Shown here: positions 16,986 through 26,311 of the stretch, in pieces | Numbering within the stretch: position 1 is the first letter of the stretch | Layout: each line of letters opens with the position of its first letter | Source of the DNA: Frigoribacterium faeni | GTDB lineage: Bacteria; Actinomycetota; Actinomycetes; Actinomycetales; Microbacteriaceae | NCBI RefSeq assembly: GCF_007988805.1 | Contig: NZ_BJUV01000015.1 | Coordinates: forward strand, 1-64,000 | Direction: 5' to 3' | DNA length: 64,000 nt | Position numbers and translations under genes: made by a program | The notes under the pieces: model-generated | What the model saw: the letters and a program-made list of their open reading frames with translations, nothing else | Told to the model about the DNA's origin: nothing | Database searches by the model: none

Positions 16986-18554
16986 ATGACGGTGCACGAG
17001 GCGTCGGTCCGGCTGACCGGGATCGTCAAGCGTTTCGGGACGTTCACGGCCAACGACCGGATCGACGTCGTCGTGCGCCCCGGCACCGTCCACGCGATCG
17101 TCGGCGAGAACGGCGCCGGCAAGTCCACCCTGATGAAGGTGCTGGCCGGCGAGGAGCGCCCCGACGAGGGCACGGTCGAGGTCGACGGCATCACGCACGA
17201 GTTCCGGTCGCCCCGTCAGGCCCAGCAGGCCGGCGTCGGCATCGTGCACCAGCACTTCCTGCTCGCCGACGCCCTCCGCGTGTGGGAGAACGTCGTGCTG
17301 GCGGACGAGCCGGGGACCCCGTGGCGCCTCGACTCGTCGGCCGCCCGCGAGCGGGTCTCGGCCCTCGCGGCCGAGAACGGCTTCGAGGTCGACGTCGACG
17401 CGTTCGTGTCCGACCTCGGGGTCGGCGACCGGCAGCGCGTCGAGATCCTCAAGGTCCTGTACCGCGAGGCGCGCGTCATCATCCTCGACGAGCCCACCGC
17501 GGTGCTGGTGCCGACCGAGGCGACCGCGCTGTTCCGCTCGATCCGCGCCCTCACCGCACGGGGCGCCTCCGTCGTCTTCATCTCGCACAAGCTCGACGAG
17601 GTCCTCGCGTTCGCCGACGAGATCACCGTGATCCGCGCCGGCCGGGTGGTCGGTCGCACGACGCCGGCCGAGACGACGCCGCGCGAGCTGGCCGGGCTCA
17701 TGGTCGAGGTCGCCATGCCGACCGTCGAGCCGCGCACGACTCCCCCCGGCGACGACCTCGTGCTCGCCGTCGCCGATCTCACCGTCGGCCGCCCCGGCGA
17801 GCGCCCCCTGCTCGACGCCGTGTCGCTCTCGGTGCGTTCCGGCGAGATCGTCGGCGTCGCCGGGGTCGAGGGCAACGGCCAGTCCGAGCTGCTCGCGGCT
17901 CTGCTCGGCCGGGTCGAGTACGACGGGGCCGTCTCGATGGGCGGTCGGTCGATCGACGCCCTGTCGACGCGCGAGCGCCGGGCGCTCGGGCTGGCGTACA
18001 TCCCCGAGGACCGGCATCGCGACGGCGTCGTGCTCGACTTCACGCTGGCCGAGAACGCCGCCCTCGGCTATCAGCAGCGCGCCCCGATCCGGCGCGGCTG
18101 GTGGTTCAGCCGGTCGGCCGCGTCGTCGACGGCCTCGGCCGTCATCCGGCGCTTCGACGTCCGCGGCGGCGGACCCGGCACGCGCGCCCGCGCTCTGTCG
18201 GGCGGCAACCAGCAGAAGTTCATCATCGGGCGCGAGCTCGGCAGCGACCCGACCGTGCTGGTCGCGGCGCATCCGACGCGCGGCGTCGACGTCGGGGCGC
18301 AGAGCGCCGTCTGGCGCGAGCTCGTCACCGCCCGCGACACGGGTCTCGGCACGCTGCTCGTGTCGGCCGACCTCGACGAGCTGCTCGCCCTGAGCGACCG
18401 GCTGCTCGTGATGTACGGCGGTCGCGTCGTCGCCGAGCTCGATCCCCGCACCGTGACCGCCATCGACCTCGGAGAGCACATGACCGGCGCCCACGCCCCG
18501 TCCCCCGGCGACGCGCCGCCGTCCGATCGGGCACCCCGAGGAGGCGCGGCGTGA
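16986..18554 (+). CDS. BMP-type ABC transporter ATP-binding protein (two nucleotide-binding domains)
   Basis: 522 residues with two ABC domains in tandem, as in sugar and nucleoside importers. First domain: Walker A GENGAGKST (40-48), LGVGDRQRVEILK signature and Walker B VIILDEPTAVLVP. Second domain: a degenerate Walker A GVEGNGQSE and signature LSGGNQQKF; the second site is normally non-hydrolytic in this family. It starts 4 bases after the lipoprotein stop and overlaps the next gene by 4 bases. It powers import of the substrate bound by the BMP lipoprotein. Confidence 0.93.
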   Translation: MTVHEASVRLTGIVKRFGTFTANDRIDVVVRPGTVHAIVGENGAGKSTLMKVLAGEERPDEGTVEVDGITHEFRSPRQAQQAGVGIVHQHFLLADALRVWENVVLADEPGTPWRLDSSAARERVSALAAENGFEVDVDAFVSDLGVGDRQRVEILKVLYREARVIILDEPTAVLVPTEATALFRSIRALTARGASVVFISHKLDEVLAFADEITVIRAGRVVGRTTPAETTPRELAGLMVEVAMPTVEPRTTPPGDDLVLAVADLTVGRPGERPLLDAVSLSVRSGEIVGVAGVEGNGQSELLAALLGRVEYDGAVSMGGRSIDALSTRERRALGLAYIPEDRHRDGVVLDFTLAENAALGYQQRAPIRRGWWFSRSAASSTASAVIRRFDVRGGGPGTRARALSGGNQQKFIIGRELGSDPTVLVAAHPTRGVDVGAQSAVWRELVTARDTGLGTLLVSADLDELLALSDRLLVMYGGRVVAELDPRTVTAIDLGEHMTGAHAPSPGDAPPSDRAPRGGAA

Positions 18555-19660
18555 TCCGCCGGGTCGCGGTCACCACCGCGGGTCCCGTCGTCTCGGTGCT
18601 GCTCGCCCTCGGCGTCACCGCGCTGTTCCTGACCGCCGGCGGCTACAGCGCCTCCAGCGCCTTCTCGGTCATGTGGTCGTACGGCATCGAACCGAACTCG
18701 CTCGTGTCGAGCCTGAACGACGCCGTGCCGCTCTACCTCGCGGCCGTCGCGGGCGCCTTCGCGGTGCGGATGGGCCTGTTCAACATCGGCGTCGACGGCC
18801 AGTACCGCATGGCGGCCCTCGCCGGCGCGGTCGCCGCGGCGTCCCTGCCGTTCCCCCTCGCCATCCGCCTGCCGCTGACGCTGCTGATCGCCTGCGCCGT
18901 GGGCGCGCTCTGGGCGCTGATCCCGGCGCTGCTCAAGATCCACCGCGGTGTGAACGAGGTCATCACGTCGATCCTGCTGAACGCCATCGCGACGACGGTG
19001 GTGGCCGTGCTGCTGAGCGACGTCTTCCGCTCGGGCGGCGGACAGAACACCGGCACGGCGGTCATCGACCCGTCGGGCCTGATGCCGACGCTGCCCGGCA
19101 CCGGCTCGGGCCAGGGCTCGGTCTCGAGCTTCGTGATCGTCGCGCTGGTCGTCGGCATCGTCTACCACCTCGTCATCGACCGCAGCGTGTTCGGCTACTC
19201 GCTGCGCGTCGCGGCCCGGTCGCCCGAGGCGGCCGAGTCGGCCGGCATCCGCGTCGACCGCAAGATCGTGCAGGCGATGCTGATCAGCGGGGCCGTCGCC
19301 GGTCTCGTCGGGCTGCCGCACATCCTCTCGGTCGCCGGCCGGTTCGACGGCACGCTCCCCACCGACCTCATGTTCACCGGGCTCGCGGCCACCCTGCTCG
19401 GGCGTCAGCACCCGATCGGCATGGCCCTCGGCGCCTTCGTGCTCGCCTTCGTCGAACGCAGCGCCCAGGTGCTCGGGCTGGTGCAGCTGCCGACCGAGGT
19501 CGGCCAGGTGTTCCTCGCCGTCGTGCTGCTGTCGTCGGCGGTGGGCTACTGGCTCACCGAGCGGGCCGACCAGCGCATCGCGCTGGCCACGGCCCTGCGC
19601 CGTCGCCTCCGATCCGGCGAGAGCACGCCGCCGGCCGCCACCGAAGGAGCAGCACGATGA
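18551..19660 (+). CDS. BMP-type ABC transporter permease 1
   Basis: 369 residues with about eight to ten membrane spans. The family landmarks MGLFNIGVDGQYRMAALAG and HRGVNEVITSILLNAIA mark it as the first permease of nucleoside-type importers (BPD_transp_2). It starts at a GTG overlapping the ATPase stop by 4 bases. Its C-terminal tail (RSGESTPPAATEGAAR) is hydrophilic and cytoplasmic. Confidence 0.92.
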   Translation: MIRRVAVTTAGPVVSVLLALGVTALFLTAGGYSASSAFSVMWSYGIEPNSLVSSLNDAVPLYLAAVAGAFAVRMGLFNIGVDGQYRMAALAGAVAAASLPFPLAIRLPLTLLIACAVGALWALIPALLKIHRGVNEVITSILLNAIATTVVAVLLSDVFRSGGGQNTGTAVIDPSGLMPTLPGTGSGQGSVSSFVIVALVVGIVYHLVIDRSVFGYSLRVAARSPEAAESAGIRVDRKIVQAMLISGAVAGLVGLPHILSVAGRFDGTLPTDLMFTGLAATLLGRQHPIGMALGAFVLAFVERSAQVLGLVQLPTEVGQVFLAVVLLSSAVGYWLTERADQRIALATALRRRLRSGESTPPAATEGAAR

Positions 19661-20976
19661 CGACCGGGCCCGAACCGCTGACCACCGTGACGCCCTCGGG
19701 CGCCGAGCCTCCCCGCGCGTCGGTCGCGCGCCTCCGGCCGTCCGTCCGGCACGTGCGGGCCGCGCTCCGCTGGACCCTGCTCGGCCTCGGTCTGCTGATC
19801 CTCGCCCGGTACCTCGCCGACGCCCCCGGCATCACGGCGTCGTCGACCTGGGGCTCGGCCCTGCGGCTCACCGTGCCGATCGCCCTGGTGGCGATGGGCG
19901 GCCTGTTCTCGGAGCGCGCGGGCGTGATCAACGTCGGCCTCGAGGGCATGATGATCGGCGGCACCTGGACGGCGGGCCTCTTCGGAGCGATCGCCGGGCC
20001 GTGGGCGGCCCTCGCCGGCGGCGTCGTCGGCGGTCTCGTGTTCGGCGTGCTGATGGCGGTGCTCTGCATCGAGATGGGCATCAACCAGCTGATCGTCGGC
20101 GTCTCGATCAACGTGATCGCGGCCGCCGTCGCCCGGTTCTTCTCGGACATCGTCTTCTCGGGCATGGAGGGCGGCACCATCGCGCGGTCGCCGCGCATCG
20201 GGGCCGACGTGCCGCACCTCTCGCTGCCGTTCGTCAGCGGCGGCCTCGGCACCCCCGACCTCAGCCGCACGATGGAGGGCTCCGACCTCCCGGTCGTGGC
20301 GCAGATCGGCGGCCTGCTCGGCGGACTCACCCGCGACGTGTCGCTCGCCGCCGTGATCGGCCTGCTGGTCATCCCGATCGTGGCGTGGATCCTCTGGAAG
20401 ACGCCGTTCGGTCTGCGCTGGCGCGCGGCGGGCGAGGAGCCGGCCGCGCTCCAGGCCCTTGGCGGCAGCGTGCACCGCACCCGCTGGATCGCGGTGCTGG
20501 TCGGCTCCGGCCTCGCCGGGTTCGCGGGCGGCTATCTGACCCTGATCTCGCAGGGCTACATCGAGAACCAGACCGCGGGCCGGGGGTTCATCGGCCTCGC
20601 GACGCTGATCTTCGGCAACTGGACGCCGTCCGGCGTGTTCTTCGGCGCCTCCCTCTTCGGCATCAGCGACGCCGTCGGGATCGGGCGACCCGAGACGCTG
20701 CGCGCCCTCGTCTTCGTGCTCGCCGTCGTCTTCGCCGTGCTCGGGCTCGTGCGTCTGCGGCGCGTCGTCCCCGGGCGGCGCCTGCGCGAGGGGCTGCCGC
20801 CGCTCGTCGTCGGCGTCGTGCTGCTGGTCGTCTTCGTCGCCGTCCCGCTGCCGGCCGCGATCTCGAGCGCGACGCCGTACGTCGTGACGCTGGCGGTGCT
20901 GGTGGTGGCGGGCACCCGGATGCGGCCGCCCGCCGCACTCGGCAGGCTCGTGCCCCGCCGGACGCGCCGCAGCTGA
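19657..20976 (+). CDS. BMP-type ABC transporter permease 2
   Basis: 439 residues. After a 38-residue cytoplasmic N-terminus, membrane spans follow with SERAGVINVGLEGMMIGG and GINQLIVGVSINVIA, the hallmark of the second permease. Ribosome-binding site AAGGAG precedes ATG at 19657, which overlaps the previous stop. Three extra hydrophobic segments at the C-terminus (after RRVVPGRRLREGL) make it longer than common homologues of about 310 residues; the extension adds probable spans with no known role. Confidence 0.92.
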   Translation: MTTGPEPLTTVTPSGAEPPRASVARLRPSVRHVRAALRWTLLGLGLLILARYLADAPGITASSTWGSALRLTVPIALVAMGGLFSERAGVINVGLEGMMIGGTWTAGLFGAIAGPWAALAGGVVGGLVFGVLMAVLCIEMGINQLIVGVSINVIAAAVARFFSDIVFSGMEGGTIARSPRIGADVPHLSLPFVSGGLGTPDLSRTMEGSDLPVVAQIGGLLGGLTRDVSLAAVIGLLVIPIVAWILWKTPFGLRWRAAGEEPAALQALGGSVHRTRWIAVLVGSGLAGFAGGYLTLISQGYIENQTAGRGFIGLATLIFGNWTPSGVFFGASLFGISDAVGIGRPETLRALVFVLAVVFAVLGLVRLRRVVPGRRLREGLPPLVVGVVLLVVFVAVPLPAAISSATPYVVTLAVLVVAGTRMRPPAALGRLVPRRTRRS

Positions 20977-21036
20977 CCCGGTCGGCCGACCCGCGCCTCC
21001 TCGACTCCCGCCCTCCACCGATCCGCTAGGAACCCC

Positions 21037-22368
21037 GTGCACCGCCTCTCCTCCCCCACCACCCTCGTCGGCGTCGACGTCTGGGACGGCCACGACCACC
21101 TCGGCCCGCACGAGGTGACCTGGGGTCCGCACGGGTCGGGCTCGGCGCCCGACGCCGTCGTCACCGAGCTCGGCGCCGTCGGCCCGTCGGCCGCGTTCGC
21201 GGGGCTGTCGCTGATCCCCGGGCTGATCGACACGCACGTGCACCTGATCGGCAACGCAGGAGGCGCGGCGTCGGGATTCCTGACCTGGCCGCTGGTCACT
21301 CCCCCCACCGAGCAGGTGCTGCACGGACTCGCGCACGCCCGCCGCGCGCTGGCCGGCGGAGTCACGACGCTGCGCGACCTCTCGGCCGACGAGGTCCAGT
21401 TCTCCCTGGCCCGCGCGGTCGAGGCCGGGCTGGTCGAGGCGCCGCGGCTGCTCGCGCACGGCATGGTGAGCATGACCGGAGGACACGGCGACATGTTCGT
21501 GCCGCCGGGCGTCGACCCCCGGCTGCGCAAGCCGACCGCCGACGGCGTCGACGCCTGCCGTGCGCTCGTCCGCGCGCACGCCCGGGCCGGGGCGACCGGC
21601 ATCAAGATCGCGACGAGCGGCGGGCTGCTCTCCGACGGCGACAAGCCGTCGTGGCGGAACCACACCACGGCCGAGATCGACGCCATCGTCGACGAGGCGC
21701 ACGCGCTCGGCCTCCTCGTCGCCGCTCACGCGCACACCGACGAGGGCATCCGGATCGCGCTGCGCGCCGGGGTCGACTCGCTCGAGCACGCCACGCAGCT
21801 CGACGGCGTGCTGGCCGGCGAGGTCGTCGAGGCCGGTCTGCCGGTGGCGCCGACCCTGCTCATCAACGACGCGATCGCCGACGGCTCGGTGCCGGTCACG
21901 GCCGAGCAGCAGGAGGCGGCCCGGGCGCTCGTCGTCGACCGCGACGCGGGCTTCCGCGCGGCCGCCGACGCCGGGGTCGACTTCGTGCTCGGCACCGACG
22001 CCAACGGGTTCCACGTGCGGTTCGGCGATCAGATGGCCGAGCTGCGGCGGATGGGCGAGGTGCTCGGCTGGTCGGCTGCGCGGGTGCTCGAGGCCGGCAC
22101 GTCGCGGGCGGCCGTCGCGATCGGGCGCGGGGCCCGCGCGGGTTCGGAGTCCGCGAAACCGGGCTCGGGATCGGGCTCGGGCTCGGGCTCGACCGTGGTC
22201 TCGGCCTCGGGCGGGCCCGTGCTCGGGCGCATCGCCGTCGGCGCCGCCGCGGACTTCGTGCTGCTGCGCGGGCGCCCCTGGCTCGACGTCGACGCGCTCG
22301 ATCCGGCGAACATCGTGGCCGTGGTGGCGCGAGGGCGCGTCGTGGCCGGGAGCCTCCCGACCGCCTGA
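21037..22368 (+). CDS. Metal-dependent amidohydrolase
   Basis: 443 residues. Motifs LIDTHVHL (first metal His pair), ATSGGLLSDGD, AAHAHTDEGIRIAL, DSLEHATQLDG and LGTDANGFH fit the imidazolonepropionase/Xaa-Pro-dipeptidase-like branch of the amidohydrolase superfamily. GTG at 21037 follows AGGA. It is the last gene of the transporter arm, 60 bases behind permease 2, so it probably acts on the imported compound. A GSGSGSGSGS stretch near residue 377, coded by a CGGGCT microsatellite, interrupts an otherwise conserved C-terminal region and may vary in length. The short GC oligomer overlaps the stop codon. Confidence 0.83.
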   Translation: MHRLSSPTTLVGVDVWDGHDHLGPHEVTWGPHGSGSAPDAVVTELGAVGPSAAFAGLSLIPGLIDTHVHLIGNAGGAASGFLTWPLVTPPTEQVLHGLAHARRALAGGVTTLRDLSADEVQFSLARAVEAGLVEAPRLLAHGMVSMTGGHGDMFVPPGVDPRLRKPTADGVDACRALVRAHARAGATGIKIATSGGLLSDGDKPSWRNHTTAEIDAIVDEAHALGLLVAAHAHTDEGIRIALRAGVDSLEHATQLDGVLAGEVVEAGLPVAPTLLINDAIADGSVPVTAEQQEAARALVVDRDAGFRAAADAGVDFVLGTDANGFHVRFGDQMAELRRMGEVLGWSAARVLEAGTSRAAVAIGRGARAGSESAKPGSGSGSGSGSTVVSASGGPVLGRIAVGAAADFVLLRGRPWLDVDALDPANIVAVVARGRVVAGSLPTA

Positions 22369-22426
22369 CCCGCGCCTCCTCGGGCCCCGACGCTCGTCGC
22401 GCGCCCGCATCCGGGCCAACCTGGTG

Positions 22427-22486
22427 ATCGAGTGGTCCGAAGATGCTCGTCCCGCGCGAGCGACGAGCATCTTCGGACCACTCGAT
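22427..22486. repeat. 60-bp hairpin element, copy 1 (perfect arms)
   Basis: Arms of 25 bases (22427-22451 and 22462-22486) pair without mismatch around a 10-base spacer; termini ATCGAG and CTCGAT. It lies between convergent genes. This is the only copy outside the 39-47 kb cluster. Just to its right (22503-22535) is a small 11-base tandem repeat, GCTCGACGCGG, three times. Confidence 0.9.
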
Positions 22487-22559
22487 CGCTACCGCACGAG
22501 CGAGCTCGACGCGGGCTCGACGCGGGCTCGACGCGGGCGGGAGAACGACGACGCGCGGG

Positions 22560-23519
22560 CTACGCCTCGTCCGCGAGCACCCGCCCGAGCCACGCGGCGA
22601 GCGTGGCCGCCGCCGACACCGACGACGCGCGCTCGACGTCGGGGTTGTAGTTGGTGTTCGTGTTGACGTCGTACGGGACGGACCGGCCGTCGGCGGTCTC
22701 GATGAACTCGATCCCCGCGACCTCGATGCCCTGCTCGGCGACGAACGCCTCGAGCCGACGGACGAGCGGGTGCTCGGCCGTCACCGAGGCGCGCACCGCG
22801 AACGGCGCGAAGGTGGCCGGGTCGGCGCCGTCGGGCACGACGCAGGCGTCGGCCGGGCAGAGCTCGAAGCTCCCCGCCGACGTGTCGACCCGCACGGCGT
22901 AGACGAACCGTCCGCCGACGAACTCGACGCGCGTGTTGAACGGCTCCTCCGCCTCGAGGAACTCCTGCAGCAGCGTGATCCCGTCGATGGGCACCTCGAA
23001 GTCCGGGCCGTCCACGTAGGCGTCGAAGGAGGCGAGGTCGTCGAACCGGCGCACACCGAGGCCCTTCCCGCCCTGGTTGTGCTTCGTGATGAACGGCAGC
23101 GTCTGCTCGCGGGCGCGCGCCTTCAGGTCGTCGGTGCCGAACACCGCCGTCGTGGCCGGCACGTCGAAGCCCGCCTGCGCCAGCGCCAGGTACTGGGCGA
23201 CCTTGCTCACCTCGAGCTCGACGACGCCGCTGCCGTTGATCGTCCGCCGACCGTGTCGCTCGGCCCAGCGGAGCGTCGCCCTCGCCACCTCCTTGGCCGT
23301 CGACCGGCCCCGCGTGTGAGCGGACCCGCTGAGGCGGGACCAGAACACCCCGGCAGGAGGCGCGGCGGACAGATCGAACGCGTACCCGTCGAGCAGGTGC
23401 TCGCGATGCGGGACGCCCGCGGCGTCGAGGGCGGCGACGAGCGGGGGCAGCCACTCGGCGTTGTCGTGCAGGATGTGGACGACGGGTGTCGGGTCGGTGA
23501 CGTCGGAGCGGGAGGTCAT
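22560..23519 (-). CDS. ATP-grasp (RimK-like) ligase
   Basis: 319 residues. ATP-grasp features are the Lys-bearing strand FITKHNQGGKGLGVRRF, hinge region ITLLQEFLEA and metal-binding end with EVAGIEFIET and DVNTNTNYN. This group joins an amino acid or similar group to a carboxylate using ATP; RimK, glutathione and lysine-biosynthesis ligases are relatives. The ATG at 23517-23519 (MTSRSDVTDP) is preferred over one 13 codons upstream because homology begins there and GGGATGACC-type spacing fits better. It is alone, divergent from the jet operon by about 140 bases. Substrate unknown. Confidence 0.82.
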   Translation of the reverse strand: MTSRSDVTDPTPVVHILHDNAEWLPPLVAALDAAGVPHREHLLDGYAFDLSAAPPAGVFWSRLSGSAHTRGRSTAKEVARATLRWAERHGRRTINGSGVVELEVSKVAQYLALAQAGFDVPATTAVFGTDDLKARAREQTLPFITKHNQGGKGLGVRRFDDLASFDAYVDGPDFEVPIDGITLLQEFLEAEEPFNTRVEFVGGRFVYAVRVDTSAGSFELCPADACVVPDGADPATFAPFAVRASVTAEHPLVRRLEAFVAEQGIEVAGIEFIETADGRSVPYDVNTNTNYNPDVERASSVSAAATLAAWLGRVLADEA

Positions 23520-23660
23520 CCCTCGAGACTGCACCACCCGCCTCCGTCGATCCTCCACATGTCGACGCGTGACGCGTGACGCGCGGCGAGGCGGCGCACG
23601 CGGCCGGACGGGAGGCGGCCAGTTGGTATCCTCGTCCGACGACTGCCGGAGGTCCGCTTG

Positions 23661-25418
23661 GTGAACGAATCGTCAGGGCACGACGACGCCCTGAGCCGCG
23701 ACGACGTGCGCGCGGCGTACGAGGACGACCCCACCTGGGCTCTGCTCCGCAGCTACAACAGCCGCTGGATGCTGCCGCTGTTCTCCCGCCACCTCGAGCA
23801 CGCCGAGGGGCCCGTCTCGGCCGACTGGTTCCACCAGCGGGTCGCCGTCGCCCTGGAGCGGAACGCGGCCGAGCAGGCCGAGCAGCAGGCGTCCGCCGCG
23901 CAGGCGGGAGAGCACGGCACGCTCCCGGAGGAGGCGCGGGTCGCGTCGACCGCGGACCCCGCCGCTCCGGGCGCCCCGGCCCCGCACTCTCCCGACGCGG
24001 CCGCCCCCGATCCGGCCGCCGCCCCCGACGCCCGCACGACGCCCGCCGACTACTGCCGGAGCTGGGTCGACAGCCGCTGGCTGATCCGCACCCGCGCCTC
24101 CTCGGAGGACGGCGACGGGCGCGGCGACGACGGCGGTCGCGACCGCACCGGCGGCGACTCCCGTGCCCGCTACCGTCTCTCGCCGCACGCGCTCAAGGCG
24201 CTGCGGATCGTCCGCGAGCTCGTCGAGCAGGACAACGCGGTCAGCGAGGCCCGCCTCGGCAGCATCGCGCACGCCGTCGGCCAGCTGGCCGGCCTCGCCG
24301 ACCCGAGCCGCGACGCCCAGGTCGCCCGCCTCGACGAGCAGATCGCCGAGCTGCAGCGCCGTCGTGACCAGATCGAGCAGCATGGCACCGAGCCGGTCAG
24401 CCCGGACGTGCTCAAGCGCCAGGTGCGCGAGGTCGTCCGGCTGACCGCGTCGCTGCCCGAGGACTTCCGTCAGCTCAGCCAGATGGTCGAGCAGCGGCAC
24501 CGGCTCGTCGCCCGCAGCGCGTCGATGGACCACGTCGGCAAGGGCGCCCTGGTCGAGCAGTACCTCCGCGAGAACGACCTGCTCGAGCAGACCCCCGAGG
24601 GCCGGGCCTACCGCGGCTTCGCGCAGATGCTGTCGTCACGCGAGATCGACGTGATGCGGGCCGACATCGACGCGATCCTCTCGCACCCGGCCGCCGCCCG
24701 GCACCTGACGGACCGGCAGCGCACGCAGCTCGAGTCGCTCATCTCGTCGCTGCTCGCCGAGGAGCAGTCCGTCCAGGAGACGTACGGGCGCTGGACGTCG
24801 TCGCTCCGCCGGTTCCTCAGTCGCACGAGCGCCGAGAGGCACCAGCGGCTGCTCACCCTCGCCGAGCGCGCCCTGCACGCCGGCGGCGTCTGGGCCGAGC
24901 GCCGCCCCGGTCCCGCGACGATGCCCGAGGACGTCCTCGGTCTCGGCGCCCTCGACGTGGTCGACATCAGCCAGGCGCAGCTCCACAGCGATCGCGGCCG
25001 TCCGACGGTCGACGTGACGGTCTCCGACGCCGGGGCGAGCCTGCCCGCCGCCGACCGCGCCGCGTTGCGCCTCACCTCCGGCACGAGCACCGCGGCCGTC
25101 TCGGCGACGCTCGACCGGCTGCTGCTCGAGCGCGACGAGGTCACCAGCGCCGACGTCTACGAGGCCACCGAGCCCGAGTTCCGCCGCCTCGGGCTCGTGC
25201 TGAGCATGCTCGACCTCGCACTCGACCGGGGCGCCGTCGACGACGAGACCGAGACGGTCACGCTGTCGGCGGACGACGCGAGCCCCGGAGGCGCGGGTCG
25301 GCGGGTCACGCTGCCCCGCCTGGTCTTCCGTCGCCACGCCGCGCCCGACGACGCGGCCGCGCCCGCTCCCGCCCCCACCCCCGCTCTCGCGCCGCACGAC
25401 CCGAAGGACCCCGCATGA
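23661..25418 (+). CDS. jetA: Wadjet/Mks subunit JetA (DUF3375; MksF/kleisin-like)
   Basis: 585 residues. The start WALLRSYNSRWMLPLFSRHLE and the long winged-helix/coiled-coil body with DQIEQHGTE and FRQLSQMVEQRHRLV match DUF3375. This is the kleisin-type subunit that closes the SMC ring in Wadjet (JetABCD) and MksBEF complexes. GTG at 23661 has GGAGG 8 bases upstream; a TTG one codon before is an alternative. Two copies of the GC oligomer are read in frame inside a Pro/Ala-rich insertion (EEARVAS and TRASSED, around residues 90-150), a poorly conserved loop. It overlaps jetB by 4 bases. Known role of the complex: recognising and cleaving or restricting plasmid DNA, or organising chromosomes. 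Confidence 0.88.
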   Translation: MNESSGHDDALSRDDVRAAYEDDPTWALLRSYNSRWMLPLFSRHLEHAEGPVSADWFHQRVAVALERNAAEQAEQQASAAQAGEHGTLPEEARVASTADPAAPGAPAPHSPDAAAPDPAAAPDARTTPADYCRSWVDSRWLIRTRASSEDGDGRGDDGGRDRTGGDSRARYRLSPHALKALRIVRELVEQDNAVSEARLGSIAHAVGQLAGLADPSRDAQVARLDEQIAELQRRRDQIEQHGTEPVSPDVLKRQVREVVRLTASLPEDFRQLSQMVEQRHRLVARSASMDHVGKGALVEQYLRENDLLEQTPEGRAYRGFAQMLSSREIDVMRADIDAILSHPAAARHLTDRQRTQLESLISSLLAEEQSVQETYGRWTSSLRRFLSRTSAERHQRLLTLAERALHAGGVWAERRPGPATMPEDVLGLGALDVVDISQAQLHSDRGRPTVDVTVSDAGASLPAADRAALRLTSGTSTAAVSATLDRLLLERDEVTSADVYEATEPEFRRLGLVLSMLDLALDRGAVDDETETVTLSADDASPGGAGRRVTLPRLVFRRHAAPDDAAAPAPAPTPALAPHDPKDPA

Positions 25419-26311
25419 CCCCCGCATCGCCGCTCGACGAGTCCCCGGGGTCGGACGAGACCCGCGCCTCCTCCGCCTTCGAGGCCTCGGACCCGCCCGG
25501 GGCCGGGACCGACGTCGGCGACCTCGACGCCCGCGCCGACGCCGGGCTGCGCGCACCGGACGAGCTGCCGCTCGCCGGCCGGAAGGCGCTCGTCACCCTG
25601 CTGACGCACCGCTTCGTCTCCCGGGCGAAGCAGGGCGAGGCCTGGGCCGGCCTGCTGGCCTACGAGCCCGAGATCCGGGCGCGACTCGACGAGATGTTCC
25701 TCGTGCTGACGGTCGACCACGAGTACGAGGTGGCCTTCAAGCGCCAGAGCGGGCGGGACGACGTCCCCGTGCTGCTGCGACGGGAGAAGCCGCTGTCGCG
25801 CGACGCGTCGCTGCTGATGGTCTTCCTGCGCCGCGAGCACGCGTACAGCGACGCGCGGGACGAGGCCGTCGTGGTGTCCCGCGACCAGGTCGCCGAGTTC
25901 CTGAGCCGGTACCACGACGACGCCGGGCAGGACGAGATCCGCTCGATGCGACGGGTCGACGCGGCCATCGCCGCGATGGTGCACCGCGACCTCCTCGAGC
26001 CCGAGCCCGACGACCCGAGCCTGTTCGTCGTCGCCCCGGCGATCGTCCCGCTGATCACCGTCGAGCAGCTCGCGCACGTCGAGCGGGTGTTCCTCGAGGC
26101 GGCGGGGGCGGAGGCGCCGGCCGACGAGCCCGACGCCTCGATCGACGGCGCAGCCGAACCCGACGCCCTCGACGACGACGCCGGCGACGAACCCGGGCAC
26201 GCCGACGACGGCGCCGACTCCGACTCCGGCGACCCCGACGACACCGCCGAGCCCGACCCCACCGCCGTCGCCCTCGACCTCCCCCTCGACCCGGAAGCAG
26301 ACCAGGCATGA
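25415..26311 (+). CDS. jetB: Wadjet/Mks subunit JetB (DUF4194; MksE/KITE-like)
   Basis: 298 residues. The core from LPLAGRKALVTLLTHRFVSR through DEMFLVLTVDHEYEVAFKRQ, then the paired winged helices up to EQLAHVERVFLEAA, fits DUF4194, the KITE-type subunit that binds kleisin. The first 45 residues, with the in-frame oligomer peptide TRASS, and the last 70 (Asp/Glu/Pro-rich) are probably disordered extensions. ATG overlaps the jetA stop (ATGA) and its stop overlaps the jetC start the same way, so the three subunits are coupled. Confidence 0.88.
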   Translation: MTPASPLDESPGSDETRASSAFEASDPPGAGTDVGDLDARADAGLRAPDELPLAGRKALVTLLTHRFVSRAKQGEAWAGLLAYEPEIRARLDEMFLVLTVDHEYEVAFKRQSGRDDVPVLLRREKPLSRDASLLMVFLRREHAYSDARDEAVVVSRDQVAEFLSRYHDDAGQDEIRSMRRVDAAIAAMVHRDLLEPEPDDPSLFVVAPAIVPLITVEQLAHVERVFLEAAGAEAPADEPDASIDGAAEPDALDDDAGDEPGHADDGADSDSGDPDDTAEPDPTAVALDLPLDPEADQA

